In this document: one piece after another, positions 34,385 to 46,160 of the stretch
Numbering within the stretch: position 1 is the stretch's first letter
How the letters are laid out: the number at the start of each line of letters is the position of its first letter
Origin: Lithodes maja
Taxonomy: Eukaryota > Arthropoda > Malacostraca > Decapoda > Lithodidae
Length of the DNA stretch: 64,000 nucleotides
NCBI GenBank assembly: GCA_037953745.1
Contig: JBAKBP010007658.1
Span: 33,724-97,723 of the forward strand
Direction: 5' to 3'
Translations under genes and position numbers: made by a program
Notes under the pieces: model-generated
Databases searched by the model: none
What the model was told of the DNA's origin: nothing
What the model saw: only the letters and a program-made list of their open reading frames with translations

Positions 34385-35289
34385 TTAATGATACTAGACA
34401 AAACTGCATCAATACTCAAGGGGTTAACCAAGATTCACTCCCCTCAGTCACCAAAAGTCACAAGTAACATCTTATATACATATATAATTCGAATTATTCA
34501 CTAAACACTTTCACTGGGTAGATGAAATAATCCATAATTGCCTGCCTATAGCTAGGCATGGTGGGCCAGAGGGAGGGAGCCAAGAATTTAAAGGGCCGGG
34601 ACCCTGCCTCACAGTCTGGGAGCCGGGAAACTACTGACTTAACAAAGGCCCGGGCTCCTGAGAGAGGGACGCTATGGGGTTGCTAGATACTTCCTTTTGT
34701 AACTTACTGATACCTAACTTACCAGTCCAAATTGCGTCAAAATCGAGTCATAAACTTATTTTTGGCTAATATTTCTAACTTACAGGTGGCATTATGACGC
34801 GATTGCGTCATACGGGCACTCTTGGGCTGGTGGCATTATGACGCGATCGCGTCCTAAGAATGCGAGAGGGTTAAATGGGTGATCAATAAATCCCGGCCTG
34901 TGATTGGCTATACCGCGTGAGCCCGTCAGTCAGTCTTCACCTCTCGCTTACTTCCTTCGTTTATGAAGTATTTATTTTGCTTGAGTTTACTTTATGATAT
35001 ATATGTTATTATTGTGTTTCATGTGATATTTAATAGCTTTTTAGATTCGGATAAGACTGTAATATATTAGGAAATCAATAAAATTACTTAAACATATCTA
35101 GTTAAATGAATAAATAAGGAATAATAAAGATAATTATGAATATATTATCAGCTTTGCCGCTCATTTTGGCCAGTTAGCTAGGGTACTGATAAGGTAGCCA
35201 ATCATAAGCCACGATACAAACGCCAGTTAGAAGCCAGATGCACGAGTCAACTGAATGGAGTACAGTATAGTATGTAAAGTGCCAAATTA

Positions 35290-36363
35290 CAAAAGACATC
35301 CAAATGGATTCCTTGGCAGCAGTTGGATGTGATGGCACTAATGTTAATACAGGTGTCAATGGGGGAGTAATTCGCTTACTTGATTTTCACTTAGGATGCC
35401 CCCTTCAGTGGCTAGTGTGTCCCTTTCATATCAACGAGTTGCCTTTGAGTCATCTTGTGGCACATAATGATGGTGTAACACAGGGACCAAGTGCATTTTC
35501 TGATGCAATAGGGAAAGCACTGAACAATTGTGAAGACAAGCTAGTTTTGCAGTTTAAACCAATCGCTGCTTAAGAATCCTTACCAGACATTAACAATGTA
35601 AAAGATATCAGCAAGGACCAGAAAATCTTTATGAAATATGCCAAGCAGTGTCAGCAGCTATTTTTCCCAAAGATTTAACTAACCGTAATCCGTGTTCTAT
35701 ATCTCATTCGCGATGGCTAACAGAATTCTTATGTTGTACATTAGTGTTGAAAATCCCTCCCATGAGTTACATATTTTGGCATCCTACATGAGAAGAGTTT
35801 ATGCATCATTATGGTTCAGCATCAAAGCAGGTATATGCATTAATGGACCAAGGCACTTCTTCAAACTAGTGACATTTTCTTGTTATCAACAAGGCACAGC
35901 AAAGCAGATAGTTGACAGTGTAATTAGTTGCAATGTATATTATGCCCATCCAGAAAATATGTTGATAGCTATGTTAACTGATGAGAGAGCAGCTGACAGC
36001 TGTCAGAGAGCTTGCTCTGAGGAGAATCCTAGCAGCATGCTCCTAGTAAAACATGTGTAAGCAGCACAACATTAGACAGTTCAGAGTTCCCACCATCAAC
36101 TTCACTGCAGAAGATTACACTGATCTCATTGATTGGAATGTGTTAAAGGATGAAACCTTCACTCAAAAGCCATGAATGGTATTGACCTTCATTACTACAT
36201 CAGAAATGGATGAGAACATTTTAATATTGAAATTAAATTGCCACATGACACTCAAGCAGTGGAAAGTTGTGTCAAATTGGTGACCGAAGCTTCCACACAG
36301 ATGTCTGCGGTGAGGAATGCTGAGAAGGCAAAATCAAGACAACAATACAGTCTCAGAAGATAA
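35290..36363 (+). pseudogene. Unnamed transposase-like gene, C-terminal half
   Basis: The frame 35,304-35,573 reads LAAVGCDGTNVNTGVNGGVI then LQWLVCPFHINELPLSHLVA. Later frames hold IGKALNNCE, a region ending SHSRWLTEFLCC (about 35,700), HELHILASYMRRVYASLWFS (35,776), NVYYAHPENMLIAMLTDERA (35,930), FRVPTINFTAEDYTDLIDWN (36,079), and HDTQAVESCVKLVTEASTQM (about 36,245). The order is that of the same family as 30,190-30,861, so the two halves were one gene split by piggyBac-like insertions. The D/H/W-rich core and HSRWLT resemble an RNase-H-fold transposase, but I cannot place it in a named superfamily. Several frameshifts make it inactive. Confidence 0.7.
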
Positions 36364-36445
36364 TGGGTGTTCATGTTTTATGTTTTGCATTACTACTTTA
36401 AACCACATCTTTTGAAATCTCATATTGAAAATAAAAAATATATAC

Positions 36446-37800
36446 CACAGCCCCTATAAAAGCGACCCTCTCTACTCCCCAGCACCCCACACACAGGACA
36501 TCATACACCAAATCCAAGCACTCAACACATAGATTAACAACAAAATACAGGAACAACAAACACTAAATTGGAATAACTACCCCCAAACACTTGATCACAA
36601 AACAGACCCCAAAAACTCTACAAACCATTAAACAGCATCACACTTTCCAACAGCAACACAACACAATCACATGCTGCAATCACAACAGACTCTACTCCTT
36701 CATATAAACAACAAACAAACACTCTCATTAATCACTTCTCTCATGTCAGCCACCTAAGCCCCCATAAAAACGACCGATGTGTCATCCGATGTAAGAGACA
36801 ATTCCCCACAGTCCCTGACTAAGCACCCTTCACTAACTACCAGACAAAGCACATCATCAACAATCTCAAGCACTCACCCGCCTGTGGCCCAGACAACATA
36901 AGCAACATACACCTAGGACCACAAGGCATACAAGCACTGACCAACATATCAAACTACAGTTATTCACACAACGCAATACCATACATATGCAATTATGGTG
37001 TCATCATTACATTCCCCAAACCTTACAAAGACCCCACACTACCCTCCTCACATCGCCCTATCACACTCCTTTGCACCCCCTCCAAAGTCATAGAACACCT
37101 TGTACTACAACTGACCACACACATTCTAGCCCTAGCTCAAATACAACATGGCTTCAAGCCACTGCACTCAACAAACACTCTTCTTACAGACCTTACACAA
37201 AGAGATTTTTATGGCATCAACTCAGCCAGACCACCACACAGATCACTACTTGCAACACTCGACATTAGTAAAGCCTTCGATGCCATCCCCCGCCACAACC
37301 TAACAATAGAAATCTATGACACAAACATGCACAACAACACAAAAAGGTGGCTGGCCAACTTCCTAGCAGGCAGATGTGCACAAGTATAATTTGCCGGTCA
37401 GTCATCTAGCATCAGAAACTTCACAAACGGAGTCCCGCAAGGATCCGTTCTGTCCCCCGCACTCTTCAATCTGTACATGCATGATATAACTACACCCCAC
37501 ACACCCCAAATAAACATAGCCTCCTATGCAGATGATTTAACACTCACATGCACACACCAAAACCCAGACTGAGCAACGCTTCTCCTTCAACTCTATCTCA
37601 ACACACTACATGACTGGTGCACTACAAACAGACTCAAGTTGGCCCCAGCCAAATCCACCGCAACCCTTCTCACAAGATGGACAGCCGAACACAAATAAAC
37701 CCCTCAATTCACCATAAACAACACATCCCTAACACACATATACTCACCCAAAATCCTAGGAGTAACATATGATACTCTAATGACATTCAAACAACATACC
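36446..37800 (+). pseudogene. LINE-A reverse transcriptase (broken)
   Basis: Segments in several frames: DPLYSPAPHTQDIIHQIQAL (36,462), CGPDNISNIHLGPQGIQAL (36,885), VIITFPKPYKDPTLPSSHRP (37,003), LATLDISKAFDAIPRHNL (37,255), TNGVPQGSVLSPALFNLYMH (37,424), YADD at 37,525-37,536, NRLKLAPAKSTATLL and LGVTYDTLMTFKQHT. Internal stops include 37,387 and 37,570. The motifs match the I/Jockey side of APE LINEs (QGSVLSP..FNLY). It is interrupted at 37,800 by LINE-B and resumes at 41,002 in phase (HTTNIKNKL). Confidence 0.88.
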
Positions 37801-37884
37801 TGGATATGGTGTCTTTGGGGCTTGTTTTATACCTTACCCAGATGTGATGGCTCCATTTGGGTCGACCTGTTTATATCCATCCTT

Positions 37885-38652
37885 ATGTATTTGTGTATGG
37901 ATTGCTTTCAACTTTTTCTGTTTTTGTTTCTACTCTTGTCCGGTGATATAGAAGTTAATCCCGGTCCTCACAGACAACCTGTTACAAGTTGTCGTGTATT
38001 TTATTCCAATATTCGTGGTCTCTATAAGAACATCAAGGATCTTACATTGGCATCTGTTGATTATGATGTTGTCTTTTGTTCTGAAACCCTTGTCTCTGGT
38101 TATAGAGATTATTCTGAACTTCTTATACCTAACTTCGGTAAACCAGTTCTTATTCGGCGTGATTCTATTCCTCGTGCTCGTGGAATGAGCTTGTATATTA
38201 GATCTGGGTATAATGCTCAGCACTTAACTAAGCATATTTGTAAATGCCATGTGATGCAGTTAGTTAAAGTTTCCAGCAAGTATCATAATCATTACATTTT
38301 TAGCCTGTACAGAAATCCTGATGTTAACAATGACATATATGACTGCCTCTTAACAGCCATGGCTTCAATACAGTCTGTAGATGTCAAATCATCCTTTATT
38401 TTTGTTGGTGATGTCAATGCGCATCATCAAGAGTGGTTGAACTCGGTCTCTCCAACTAATAGAAATGGTCTTGCTGCATTGGATTTTGCAAACTTATCTG
38501 GTTGTGAACAACTAATCCAAGGACCTACTCATATGTCTGGAAATTGTCTTGATCTAGTACTAACAGATATTCCTGGCGTTGTAGAAACCTCCGTTCTTGT
38601 ACCTGTTGGCACTTTCGACCACAATGCCATCATGTGTAAAATTAAATCTTGA
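37885..38652 (+). CDS. LINE-B 2A leader and endonuclease
   Basis: I take Met at 37,885 as start, because the upstream Met (37,780) lies in LINE-A. The protein opens with a strongly hydrophobic stretch (LFLFLFLLLSG), then GDIEVNPGP (37,942-37,968), a full 2A consensus. The endonuclease follows: FYSNIRGLYKNIKDL, CSETLVSG, SLYRNPDVN, FVGDVNAHHQEWLNS (catalytic GDxN), LDLVLTDIPG, and TFDHNAIMCK, where SDH has become FDH. The frame stops at 38,652, and the protein continues in the +1 frame from about 38,640, so one frameshift separates it from the reverse transcriptase. 2A would release the leader from the nuclease-polymerase during translation. Confidence 0.85.
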   Translation: MYLCMDCFQLFLFLFLLLSGDIEVNPGPHRQPVTSCRVFYSNIRGLYKNIKDLTLASVDYDVVFCSETLVSGYRDYSELLIPNFGKPVLIRRDSIPRARGMSLYIRSGYNAQHLTKHICKCHVMQLVKVSSKYHNHYIFSLYRNPDVNNDIYDCLLTAMASIQSVDVKSSFIFVGDVNAHHQEWLNSVSPTNRNGLAALDFANLSGCEQLIQGPTHMSGNCLDLVLTDIPGVVETSVLVPVGTFDHNAIMCKIKS

Positions 38653-40084
38653 TTTTTCAGTTCCTGATATTACTCTCTCACGTAAAGTCTATCTTAAATC
38701 CTGGGTTAACTGGGACAACGTTTGTAATGATGTTTGTAATATTGAGTGGAATCACATACTAAGATCTCATGACCCGGTTTCAGCTCTCAACAATTCCCTT
38801 CTTGGTATCCTTCGCAAAAGAGTTCCATCAAAAACAATTAAGTCTCGTATCAGGGATAAAGCATGGTTTAATGATGACTGCAAGCATGCATTTGATGACA
38901 AACAGGCTGCATATCGTCTATGGAGGCGTAATCAAACCCCTTTGCATTGGGAAAATTATGTTTTTAAAAGGGCAGCTGCGCAGAGAGTTTATGATGGTGC
39001 TGAGAGGGATTATAACTCCCATCTTCAGGATGTTCTGGCAGGAGCTACACAGCCTCATAAATTGGGGTCCGCTTTGAAATCCTCTTTATTTGGAATAGAT
39101 TCCTCCATGCCTCCTCTTTGTGATTCTGATGGCTCCATCTCTTTTGATCCATTATCGAAGGCCAATAATATTCTATCTAATATTTTTATTAATAAGCAGA
39201 GTAATCAGGAATTGTTTTTGCCATTGACATGTTTCCCTAGACTCAACCTCAATTCAATGGCATTCAAATCAGCTGAACTGAAAAGGTACTTGCTGGATCT
39301 TGAAACCTATGGTGGCAAAGACCCGGATGGGTTTTTCCCTCTCTTTTTTAAAAAGGTTGCAGTGGTCTTGGCACCTAAATTGGCCGTGGTGTTTAGGTTG
39401 CTTTTGAAATCAGGTAGTTTTCCTCTTTGCTGGCGTAAGGCTATTATCACTCCTATTCCAAAGGGAAATACTGCCTCATCATCTCCTAATGACTATCGCC
39501 CTATCTCCATTACACCTATCCTATCCAAGCTCTATGAGAGGCTTTTGTCCAGACGCCTTTCCTCTTATTGTAATAGTCATAATTTGATACCAAACTCACA
39601 GTTTGGTTTTCGTAAGGGACTGGGTACATGTGATGCGCTTCTGACACTCACCCATGACTTGCAATCTTCATTGGACCAGGGACATGAGTCTTGTGTCGTG
39701 GCTATTGACTTTAGTTCTGCTTTTGATTTAGTCAACCATAAAGCACTTCTGTATAAGTTACAGCTCATCGGTATTGGTGGCAATTTTTTAAGGATCTTTG
39801 AAGATTTTTTGATGAAAAGATCTCAGTCTGTGGTCATTGATGGGTGTCATTCCCCTTCTGTTACTGTTGTTTCTGGTGTTCCACAAGACAGTGTCCTTGG
39901 GCCTTTGCTTTTTATTATTTTTACTGCTGACCTGTGTTCCGAGCTTGAAAATAAACTAATCTCCTATGCTGATGATACAACTTTATATGCGTCAATTCCA
40001 TCGCCAATAGATCGACACGTAATTGCTACTGCTCTGAATAGGAATTTAGCCAAAATTACATATGGTGTGAACTTTGGGGCATGA
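38640..40084 (+). pseudogene. LINE-B reverse transcriptase
   Basis: The frame 38,597-40,084 reads SVPDITLSRKVYLKSWVNWD, FPLFFKKVAVVLAPKLAVVF, ITPIPKGNTASSSPNDYRPI, FGFRKGLGTCDALLTLTHDL, VVAIDFSSAFDLVNHKALLY, then GVPQDSVLGPLLF and YADD (39,965-39,976). The finger motif GVPQGS has Gly changed to Asp, likely harmful. Catalytic aspartates are otherwise present. A frameshift at about 40,080 passes to the C-terminal frame (MKLNASKTHSIIISRSR). The family is widespread in marine invertebrates. Confidence 0.9.
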
Positions 40085-40751
40085 AACTAAATGCTAGTAA
40101 AACACACTCCATTATCATCAGCAGATCTCGTACCTTGGATCCTCCCCATCCTTATCTACAAGTTTCTGGCGAGCAAATTGAGAATGTGGATACTCTGCGT
40201 TTGTTAGGAGTTACTCTTGATCCCAAACTTACTTTTGAAAAGCATATTCGTTCTTTCTCCTCTTCCATTTCCCAAAACATTGGTCTGCTTCGCAAGGTTT
40301 ATAAAACATTTGCTTGTGACGCCACAGTTATCAAGTCTTTTTATGCTTTTATTTTGCCACATTTCGAGTACTGCTCACCTGTCTGGTTGTCAGCAGCTGA
40401 CTGCCATCTCAAGTTGCTTGACAGGTCGCTAAATTCCATCAGTTTTATTCTACCTCATTTGTCTCTTGATCTGTGTCATCGACGTAAAGTTGGTGCCCTT
40501 AGTCTTTTATTTAAAGTTTTTAACAACCCTCAGCATCCCTTACATGGGGTATTGCCTGGGCTCGTGCAACTAGATTCACAAGCAATCTTAATGATCTTGC
40601 CATGAGCCGTGTTAATTTTTCTACTACACAGTTTTCACGGTGTTTTGTGCCGGCCATGGTTGACTTGTGGAAAAAGTTGCTAAATGAGCTAGTCAATTCA
40701 GCTCATATCTCCATTTTTAAGTCTAGAGTTAATGCTTTTTTGCAGGATTAA
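40081..40751 (+). pseudogene. LINE-B C-terminal domain
   Basis: MKLNASKTHSIIISRSR, LRLLGVTLDPKLTFEKHIRS and YAFILPHFEYCSPVWLSAAD are typical of the region after the RT palm. Another frameshift near 40,560 leads to LNDLAMSRVNFSTTQFSRCF and FKSRVNAFLQD, ending at TAA 40,749-40,751. It continues the protein of 38,640-40,084. Confidence 0.88.
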
Positions 40752-41001
40752 TTCTAATTTTTAAACTTATTTTATTCTATTTTATTGTATTATATTTATA
40801 CTTGATATCCTCCACTGCATAATATGTTATCTGTGTTTAATATGTGTATATGTACAGTATACAGTATATGTTTTTATTTTTTCCTAAGTTGCCGTAGTCT
40901 CTCTCCAGTGCCTCCGGGTGTTTTGTGTGGATTCATCTTGATGGTGTTTCTGCACCCTGGTTGGAGACTTCGGCATCTCATATAATAATAATAATAATAC
41001 C

Positions 41002-41735
41002 ACAAACATCAAAAATAAACTGACACCCAGATTTAACGCCCTCAGGTCACTTGCCCACACACAATTTGAACACAACAAAGAAACCACCACCACAGTTTAC
41101 AAACAATACATAAGATCATATATATGCAAGCCTTGCCTTGGCTTTTAACATAGCTGAAGCACATCACAAGACCTTGCAGGCTATTCAAAATAAAGCCATA
41201 ACAAACATCACAGGATGCACAGCTACTACACCTACAGATCACCTACATCAAGAAACCAGTCCTCAAAGTCAAAGACCATTTGGAAATGAGAGGCACTCAA
41301 TTCCTGGCTGCAGCCTCCACAAACCAACACCACCCACTACACTACATGGCAACACACCCACAGACACCAAGAAATATCAAAACAACACCCAGCACACGGA
41401 ATCACACACAAATACTGTCTTCTCTCCCCACCTGCTCATCCCAAACCAGCTTCCATAAGCACATCCATACTTATATTTCTCGCCGTTCCATCCAATCACC
41501 CATAGACAACATGCAGCTGCAGGCACGACCTCCCAAAGTCCATCCTTCTGAATCCTCCCTGCCTCGCGAGGAAAGAGTCCACCTGGCCAGGCTGAGATGT
41601 GGGCACCATCCAGCTCTTCTGAGCTATCAGAAAAGACTGGAGGACTCCGTTGACGACACCTGCCCGGGATGTAACACAGCACCCCATACCATTAAACTCA
41701 TCCTAGAAGACTGCACATCACACAATCACTTACGC
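41002..41735 (+). pseudogene. LINE-A C-terminal region
   Basis: Resumes in phase with the RT piece ending at 37,800: TNIKNKL, FNIAEAHHKTLQAIQNKAIT, then after a frameshift LEMRGTQFLAAASTNQHHPL, LPREERVHLARLRCGHHPAL, and a terminal Cys/His cluster DTCPGCNTAPHTIKLILEDC, the usual zinc knuckle-like end of I/Jockey-type LINEs. Several stops. The 3' UTR and (CAA)n tail follow to 41,863. Confidence 0.85.
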
Positions 41736-41863
41736 TAACAACATAATCTACACTCCTTGAGAGTTCTGTGGGAAAGCCCGACCGTAGCCGTGGCCTTCCT
41801 TAGGGACTCGGGGCTGTCCAGCCAAGCAGCTTAGGGAACGATAACAACAACAACAACAACAAC

Positions 41864-42300
41864 AACCTTAGATTGATTAACCTTAGACTTAGAGTCGTCT
41901 TGGTCATCTACCTCGTATCCCTTGCGGGAGTATGTTGGATGCCGATCAGAATAATAATGCCCTGATCCCCAACCTGTAGAATGAATAGACCTGCTCAACT
42001 TAGTCTTGGTTTTGTCCTTTCCAACCTTAGGACTGTCTATGTAAGAACCAAAAATTGGTCTCAAGATTGCTTGTCGATGAAGTATGCTGTCTCTTTTGGT
42101 AACGTTGTCCATGTTAAAATATCTCTGGGCATGAAGGGCACATCAGCAGGCCGGGGTAGACCCTCTGTCGACTGGGATGTCCTGGTGGTTGTGTCTCTGG
42201 GCATCGAGGGCATACCGGAAGTAGTCGATCTTGAGGAGATGTTGTTCAGGCTCGTGGAATCTTTGGCAATGGTTATTTTGGTAATTGTTGAGGCCTGTTA
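41864..42300 (-). pseudogene. Upstream part of interrupted minus-strand frame
   Basis: Minus frame 42,112-41,880 reads MDNVTKRDSILHRQAILRPI, IHSTGWGSGHYYSDRHPTYS and DDSKSKVNQSKV, and joins in phase with YHNTSLERRS at 27,536 once LINE-A is removed. Upstream, after one TGA, it continues FQNKHDLTGLNNYQNNHCQR and LKIDYFRYALDAQRHNHQD. It is rich in Ser, Lys, Asn, Gln and His. The function is unknown, and it could be gag-like or a decayed host exon. Confidence 0.45.
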
Positions 42301-43456
42301 GGTCGTGCTTGTTTTGGAATTAGCTTTGGGGGGTTCTTAGATGTGTACAGGGTATTTGGAAGGTTTGAACTGGTGCGTGTATCCACATGTTCCTCTCTCG
42401 TATTTCGGCTCTGGTGGTGGTGTGAAATAGGTCTGGGAGAGGCTTGGGATGATATTCCTCGGTTGCACGCCGTGGGTGGTGGTATTCGTGTGCATTGTGA
42501 AAGTTGCTCGAAGTATGTAGGGTCTTTGGTGGCCGAGTTTGTGATTGAAGTTATGGCCACACGTGGACACGTTCGGGAGGATGAATTTGTTCCCCCTTTG
42601 AGTCGATCTTCTGTGGTGGCAGGTGGCAAGGTAGAACACGGCTGTGAATATGGGGGATTCTGGTCTTATATTTTGGCAATGCGAACCTGGTTTGTTGCAT
42701 CCATGTGTTTATGCAACTGTGGAGCTGGTACTGGATTCCGAGGCTGCATATAAGGCAGTTCTATCCATATGGCAACATTTTTTGTACTGACTAGTGTTTA
42801 CTCTAATGGTAGGCTACACAGGTACTTAATTAGTACAACAGAGTAGGTCCAACATATCAAAATATTCCATCTTGATTTTCACTTTCACAGTGCATTATTC
42901 GATGGCTTGGTATTATTTCTTCATTTCTTTACTAAGCTTATACTGTTCATACAATTTCTCATACCCCTCTTTTTAATATCTGTCCATCTTTAACTGCTTT
43001 CACAGCATGGAGTACTTAACAGAGACACTAAGAATCAAAATGGTGGCCTGGCTCCCAATGCCTCTTTATACATCACGACAGTTCGGAAATGCCTCTAGCC
43101 ACCACCATCCGAAACACTAATATATTTATATTTTCATTTATAAGAAACTCGGACTAATATTATTGCATATAGGAGGTATATTGTACACTAACATTTATGA
43201 TAATGAGGATAGCTGACCTCATTAGCTATGCCCTTTATGTTTAGAGTCCAACTGTCTGGTCACACAGAGCTTGAAGCAGTCTAAGTCATACAATGAGGGA
43301 AAGACAGATTGATGGAAAAAAAATCCAGAGTTTACTTGCTGAGTGGAAGAAAGACTGGAACAATCAGTTCACTTTTGGGTTAGAGTTGGACAGAATAGTG
43401 ATGAGAATGTTGAAAGGCGGGTGCCATCTACTCTCAGAATTAGTAAGAGAAGGTGA
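42301..43456. other. No supportable gene
   Basis: Part of 42,301-42,750 may extend the minus-strand frame upstream but with conflicting frames. 42,780-43,456 is AT-rich with no motif or repeat that I recognise. Confidence 0.4.
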
Positions 43457-43460
43457 TTAA

Positions 43461-43891
43461 CCCACTGAGTCCCAGGCAATTTAAAATAAATGTACACCCC
43501 AGGCCCAGCAGGTTGTAAAAACAATTGTTTTTTCAGAAAACACCTGGAATGGGTTAGAAATGAAGGAAAAACCACAAAAAAAACGATCCCTTAGGACTTA
43601 GGTCATTAAGGGGTCCTAAGGCGCGCCCGAAAGTCGGAATTAACATGGGGAAATGGGTAGGCAATAACAGGCAAAAACAGGTTTTTGTGCGCTCACGTGC
43701 ACGCGGTTGAACTTTGAGAGTTTTCAACCATCGGCATTGTTGCGTGGCATTTTTACACAGTTCCCATACAAATCTGAGCCCTCTAGGTGCCATAGGACGG
43801 GAGTAATTAACAGGATGCACCTTATGCGTCACTGGGGTTTAGCGTTACATACATTGCCGACGCATACACTGCGTCGCTGGGGTTCTGTGGG
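43461..43891. mobile_element. TTAA-type MITE (family with 61,516-61,929)
   Basis: Flanked by TTAA (43,457-43,460 and 43,892-43,895). The ends are CCCACTGAGTCCCAGGC and, reversed, CCCACAGAACCCCAGCGACG. The interior matches the MITE at 61,516-61,929 in reverse orientation, including CCAGCAGGTTGT, GAAAACAC and GAAGGAAAAACCAC. Its right end equals the left end of the piggyBac-like piece at 30,866. Confidence 0.88.
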
Positions 43892-43895
43892 TTAA

Positions 43896-44402
43896 ATAAG
43901 ACTAGTTGTTTTTTAATCAACCCTTTCGAGAAGTGCAATATTGGTGGAACCTCCCCACACATGTGAACGATTATGTCAAGATTTTTATTACACTGAGGTG
44001 GGTTCTTCCAAACTGGGAGGAATGAAAGACAAAATATGAAATATATTTATATCTGACAAACAAGGCGAATGAGTAGATTTGACATGAATAGTACTTATAC
44101 TGAAAGGCAGAGAATATAGAATACAAATCAACAAATACAATAGCAAGAAATATTTGTTTATACAGTTCTTTCAGGTCTGGGTCCAAAGTTGTCGATTATA
44201 TCGCCCATAATGGATTGTCCGCATCATATACTACCTGCCTAAATGTGTCATTCTTGCGGGAGATACATAAATAATATATAAAAATATAAATAAAGTTGGC
44301 CGCCTGTACCTCATAGAAAGCTCCATGCGGGGGCCTAATGCGGCGGGGTGCATCTTGCTAGTAAGACTTTAATGAGGCCACGTACTACCTGGTAGGTAAG
44401 GG
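43896..44402. other. No supportable gene
   Basis: AT-rich sequence without recognisable motifs. TACTACCTGGTAGGTAAGGG at 44,385 recurs as a direct repeat at about 45,468, just beyond the Harbinger remnant. Confidence 0.45.
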
Positions 44403-44406
44403 TTTA

Positions 44407-45420
44407 GCTATGTCCACACCAAGGTTATGTAACCTATGTTACAGTAACATGTTACAATAACAAGGTTACTCGAAGTTGCAGCATGTTCCGGAACCTTGTC
44501 AGAAACATCATGAAACAAACCCAGTCCACATTGGTTTGTGAGGTTACAGAACATTTGTAGTGGAGATGTCTACATCTCCACGCAGTACCACGCATGCTAC
44601 GTGGTACTGCATATATTAACTAAGAAGAAGCACAACAGGAAAGTTTGGACAAGACAATTGTTACATGATCGTAATGTATGTGGTGGACTGAATATTTTTA
44701 GGGGTTTGTCCACCGATACGGAAGGATTACAAAACTTTACAAGGCTATTCCATGCAAATTTTAAGAACGTACTTTCACTTGTGGGAGATAAAATTTGCAA
44801 GAAAAACACAAATTTTCATAGTGCGATTACACCAACAGAAAGTGTTTTGGTTACGTTACGATATCTTGCAACTGATGATTCATATACAAGCCTGATGTAC
44901 CTCTTTAAAATCTCCAAACAAGCAATCTCTACTATAACTCCTGAAGTATGCACGGCAATTAATGAGGCTCTAGCTCAGTATGTAAAGGTGAGTGACAACA
45001 TGTCCTAAAATGTTTATTATAGATAAGCAGGACGGCACATAATCAAGTTCACAATTTCCCTACATGTTTTTCACATGAACTGCTCGATTATTAAATGCAT
45101 TTTTATCAAGAAATAGTAAATTTCATTGTAAGGATGCTATATATTTTGATAGTGTAGGACCTACATATTTAAGCATTATTCGGGTATCACACGGGCAGGA
45201 ATCCAGCCAACCAACAAACCAACCAATCAACATCTTGTGAGTTGAGATGTGAGGCTTGGTTATGAAACATGTTACGTGTTATCGCTCACCCAGTGATAGC
45301 TGTGTCCTAGTTACAGAACCCCATATATGTTCTGAAACTGTTTTGGAACATATCATTATATGTTACCGTAACCTTGTTCTGTAACACAAAGTTACGGAGT
45401 TAGCTCAGTGTGGACGTAGC
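44407..45420 (+). mobile_element. PIF/Harbinger element H4, internally deleted
   Basis: The ends are GCTATGTCCACACC and, reversed, GCTACGTCCACACT. The flanking duplication is TTTA/TTA (44,403-44,406 and 45,421-45,424), consistent with the PIF TWA target. Both subterminal regions carry GTTACAGTAACATGTTAC-like words. It contains only the N-terminal transposase exon (44,538-44,990), so most of the transposase is deleted. Confidence 0.82.
44538..45008 (+). pseudogene. HARBI1-like transposase, first exon
   Basis: KKHNRKVWTRQLLHDRNVCG (residues 29-48), LQNFTRLFHANFKNVLSLVG (63-82), KNTNFHSAITPTESVLVTLR (89-108) and YLATDDSYTSLMYLFKISKQ (109-128), then ITPEVCTAINEAL. This is the conserved N-terminal helical region of PIF/Harbinger nucleases. 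The frame passes AAAG|GTGAGT at about 44,990, a good splice donor, so codons after Lys are probably intron. No DDE exon follows before the right TIR. The true start may be downstream of Met1, because the first 25 residues do not resemble the family. It is non-functional alone. Confidence 0.88.
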
Positions 45421-45844
45421 TTTAGTCTTGTATCCCACGAAGTAGGTACTAGGGACATGTAGGGGGCCTACTACCTGGTAGGTGAGGGTTATATTGTATC
45501 ACATGTACTATAATAATACTAATAACACGTAGTTGGGAATATGTTAATTTTCACTAGATAAAAAATCCAAAGTTTTAAATATTTCAAAATTTCCATAGAA
45601 AACCTTGGGAAACTGGGGTTTTTTTTTCCCTAGATTATACAATCCAATATTTGTTTTAAGAAAAGGGTCCATCAACCGACCACCCCACCCAACAGCCGAG
45701 GATGACAGCCACACTTCCGACGTTGACGATCCTGAGCCAACGCCATCAACCTCTCACTAAGGTACAATTTCTTATGCTAGACAAAAACAAGTATTGCGAT
45801 TTCTTCTAATGGGGACAAACTAGGAGCTCAATATATATATATAT

Positions 45845-46160
45845 GTAGGGCACGTGGTACCCGTCTTGCAACTCAATCCCACCCCTACTCTGTGCAACTC
45901 TCCAACCCAAGAGTGAAACGTTACTCTCAAACTTTCTTCTACTCAACATCTGAGCTCTGGAACTCTCTCCCAGAATCAGTCTTTCCCTCTTCCTATGACT
46001 TAAATTGCTTCAAACTCCGTGTGTCCAGGCATTTTGGCTCGAACGTCCCTTGATTTTAGCCCTGTCACTCTTTCAACTATGGGGGAGGCACTCGCTATAA
46101 GCAGTTATGCCTTTTGCCTCCCTCAATCACATAGACAAAAAAAAAAAAAAAAAAAAAATA
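45845..46160 (+). mobile_element. LINE 3' end with poly-A
   Basis: Frame ARGTRLATQSHPYSVQLSNP, VKRYSQTFFYSTSELWNSLP and PSSYDLNCFKLRVSRHF is a typical C-terminal end of a LINE polyprotein. It is followed by a short 3' UTR and a poly-A tract (46,137-46,158). A (TA)n run precedes it. The rest of the element is absent, as in 5'-truncated insertions. Confidence 0.65.

Larger units (their letters stand above)
37801..40996 (+). mobile_element. LINE-B (APE-type, Jockey/CR1 superfamily)
   Basis: A 3.2-kb LINE inserted in the LINE-A reverse transcriptase with the 5-bp duplication ATACC (37,796-37,800 and 40,997-41,001). Order: hydrophobic leader, 2A motif, endonuclease, reverse transcriptase, C-terminal domain ending at 40,751, about 240 bp 3' UTR, and an (ATA)n tail. 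Base composition is T-rich, unlike the A/C-rich LINE-A around it. Confidence 0.92.

Noticed and set aside
38597..38652. Internal start of a separate LINE-B protein at 38,597
   Set aside because: Overlap is a frameshift artefact. The homologous protein runs continuously from endonuclease to reverse transcriptase.
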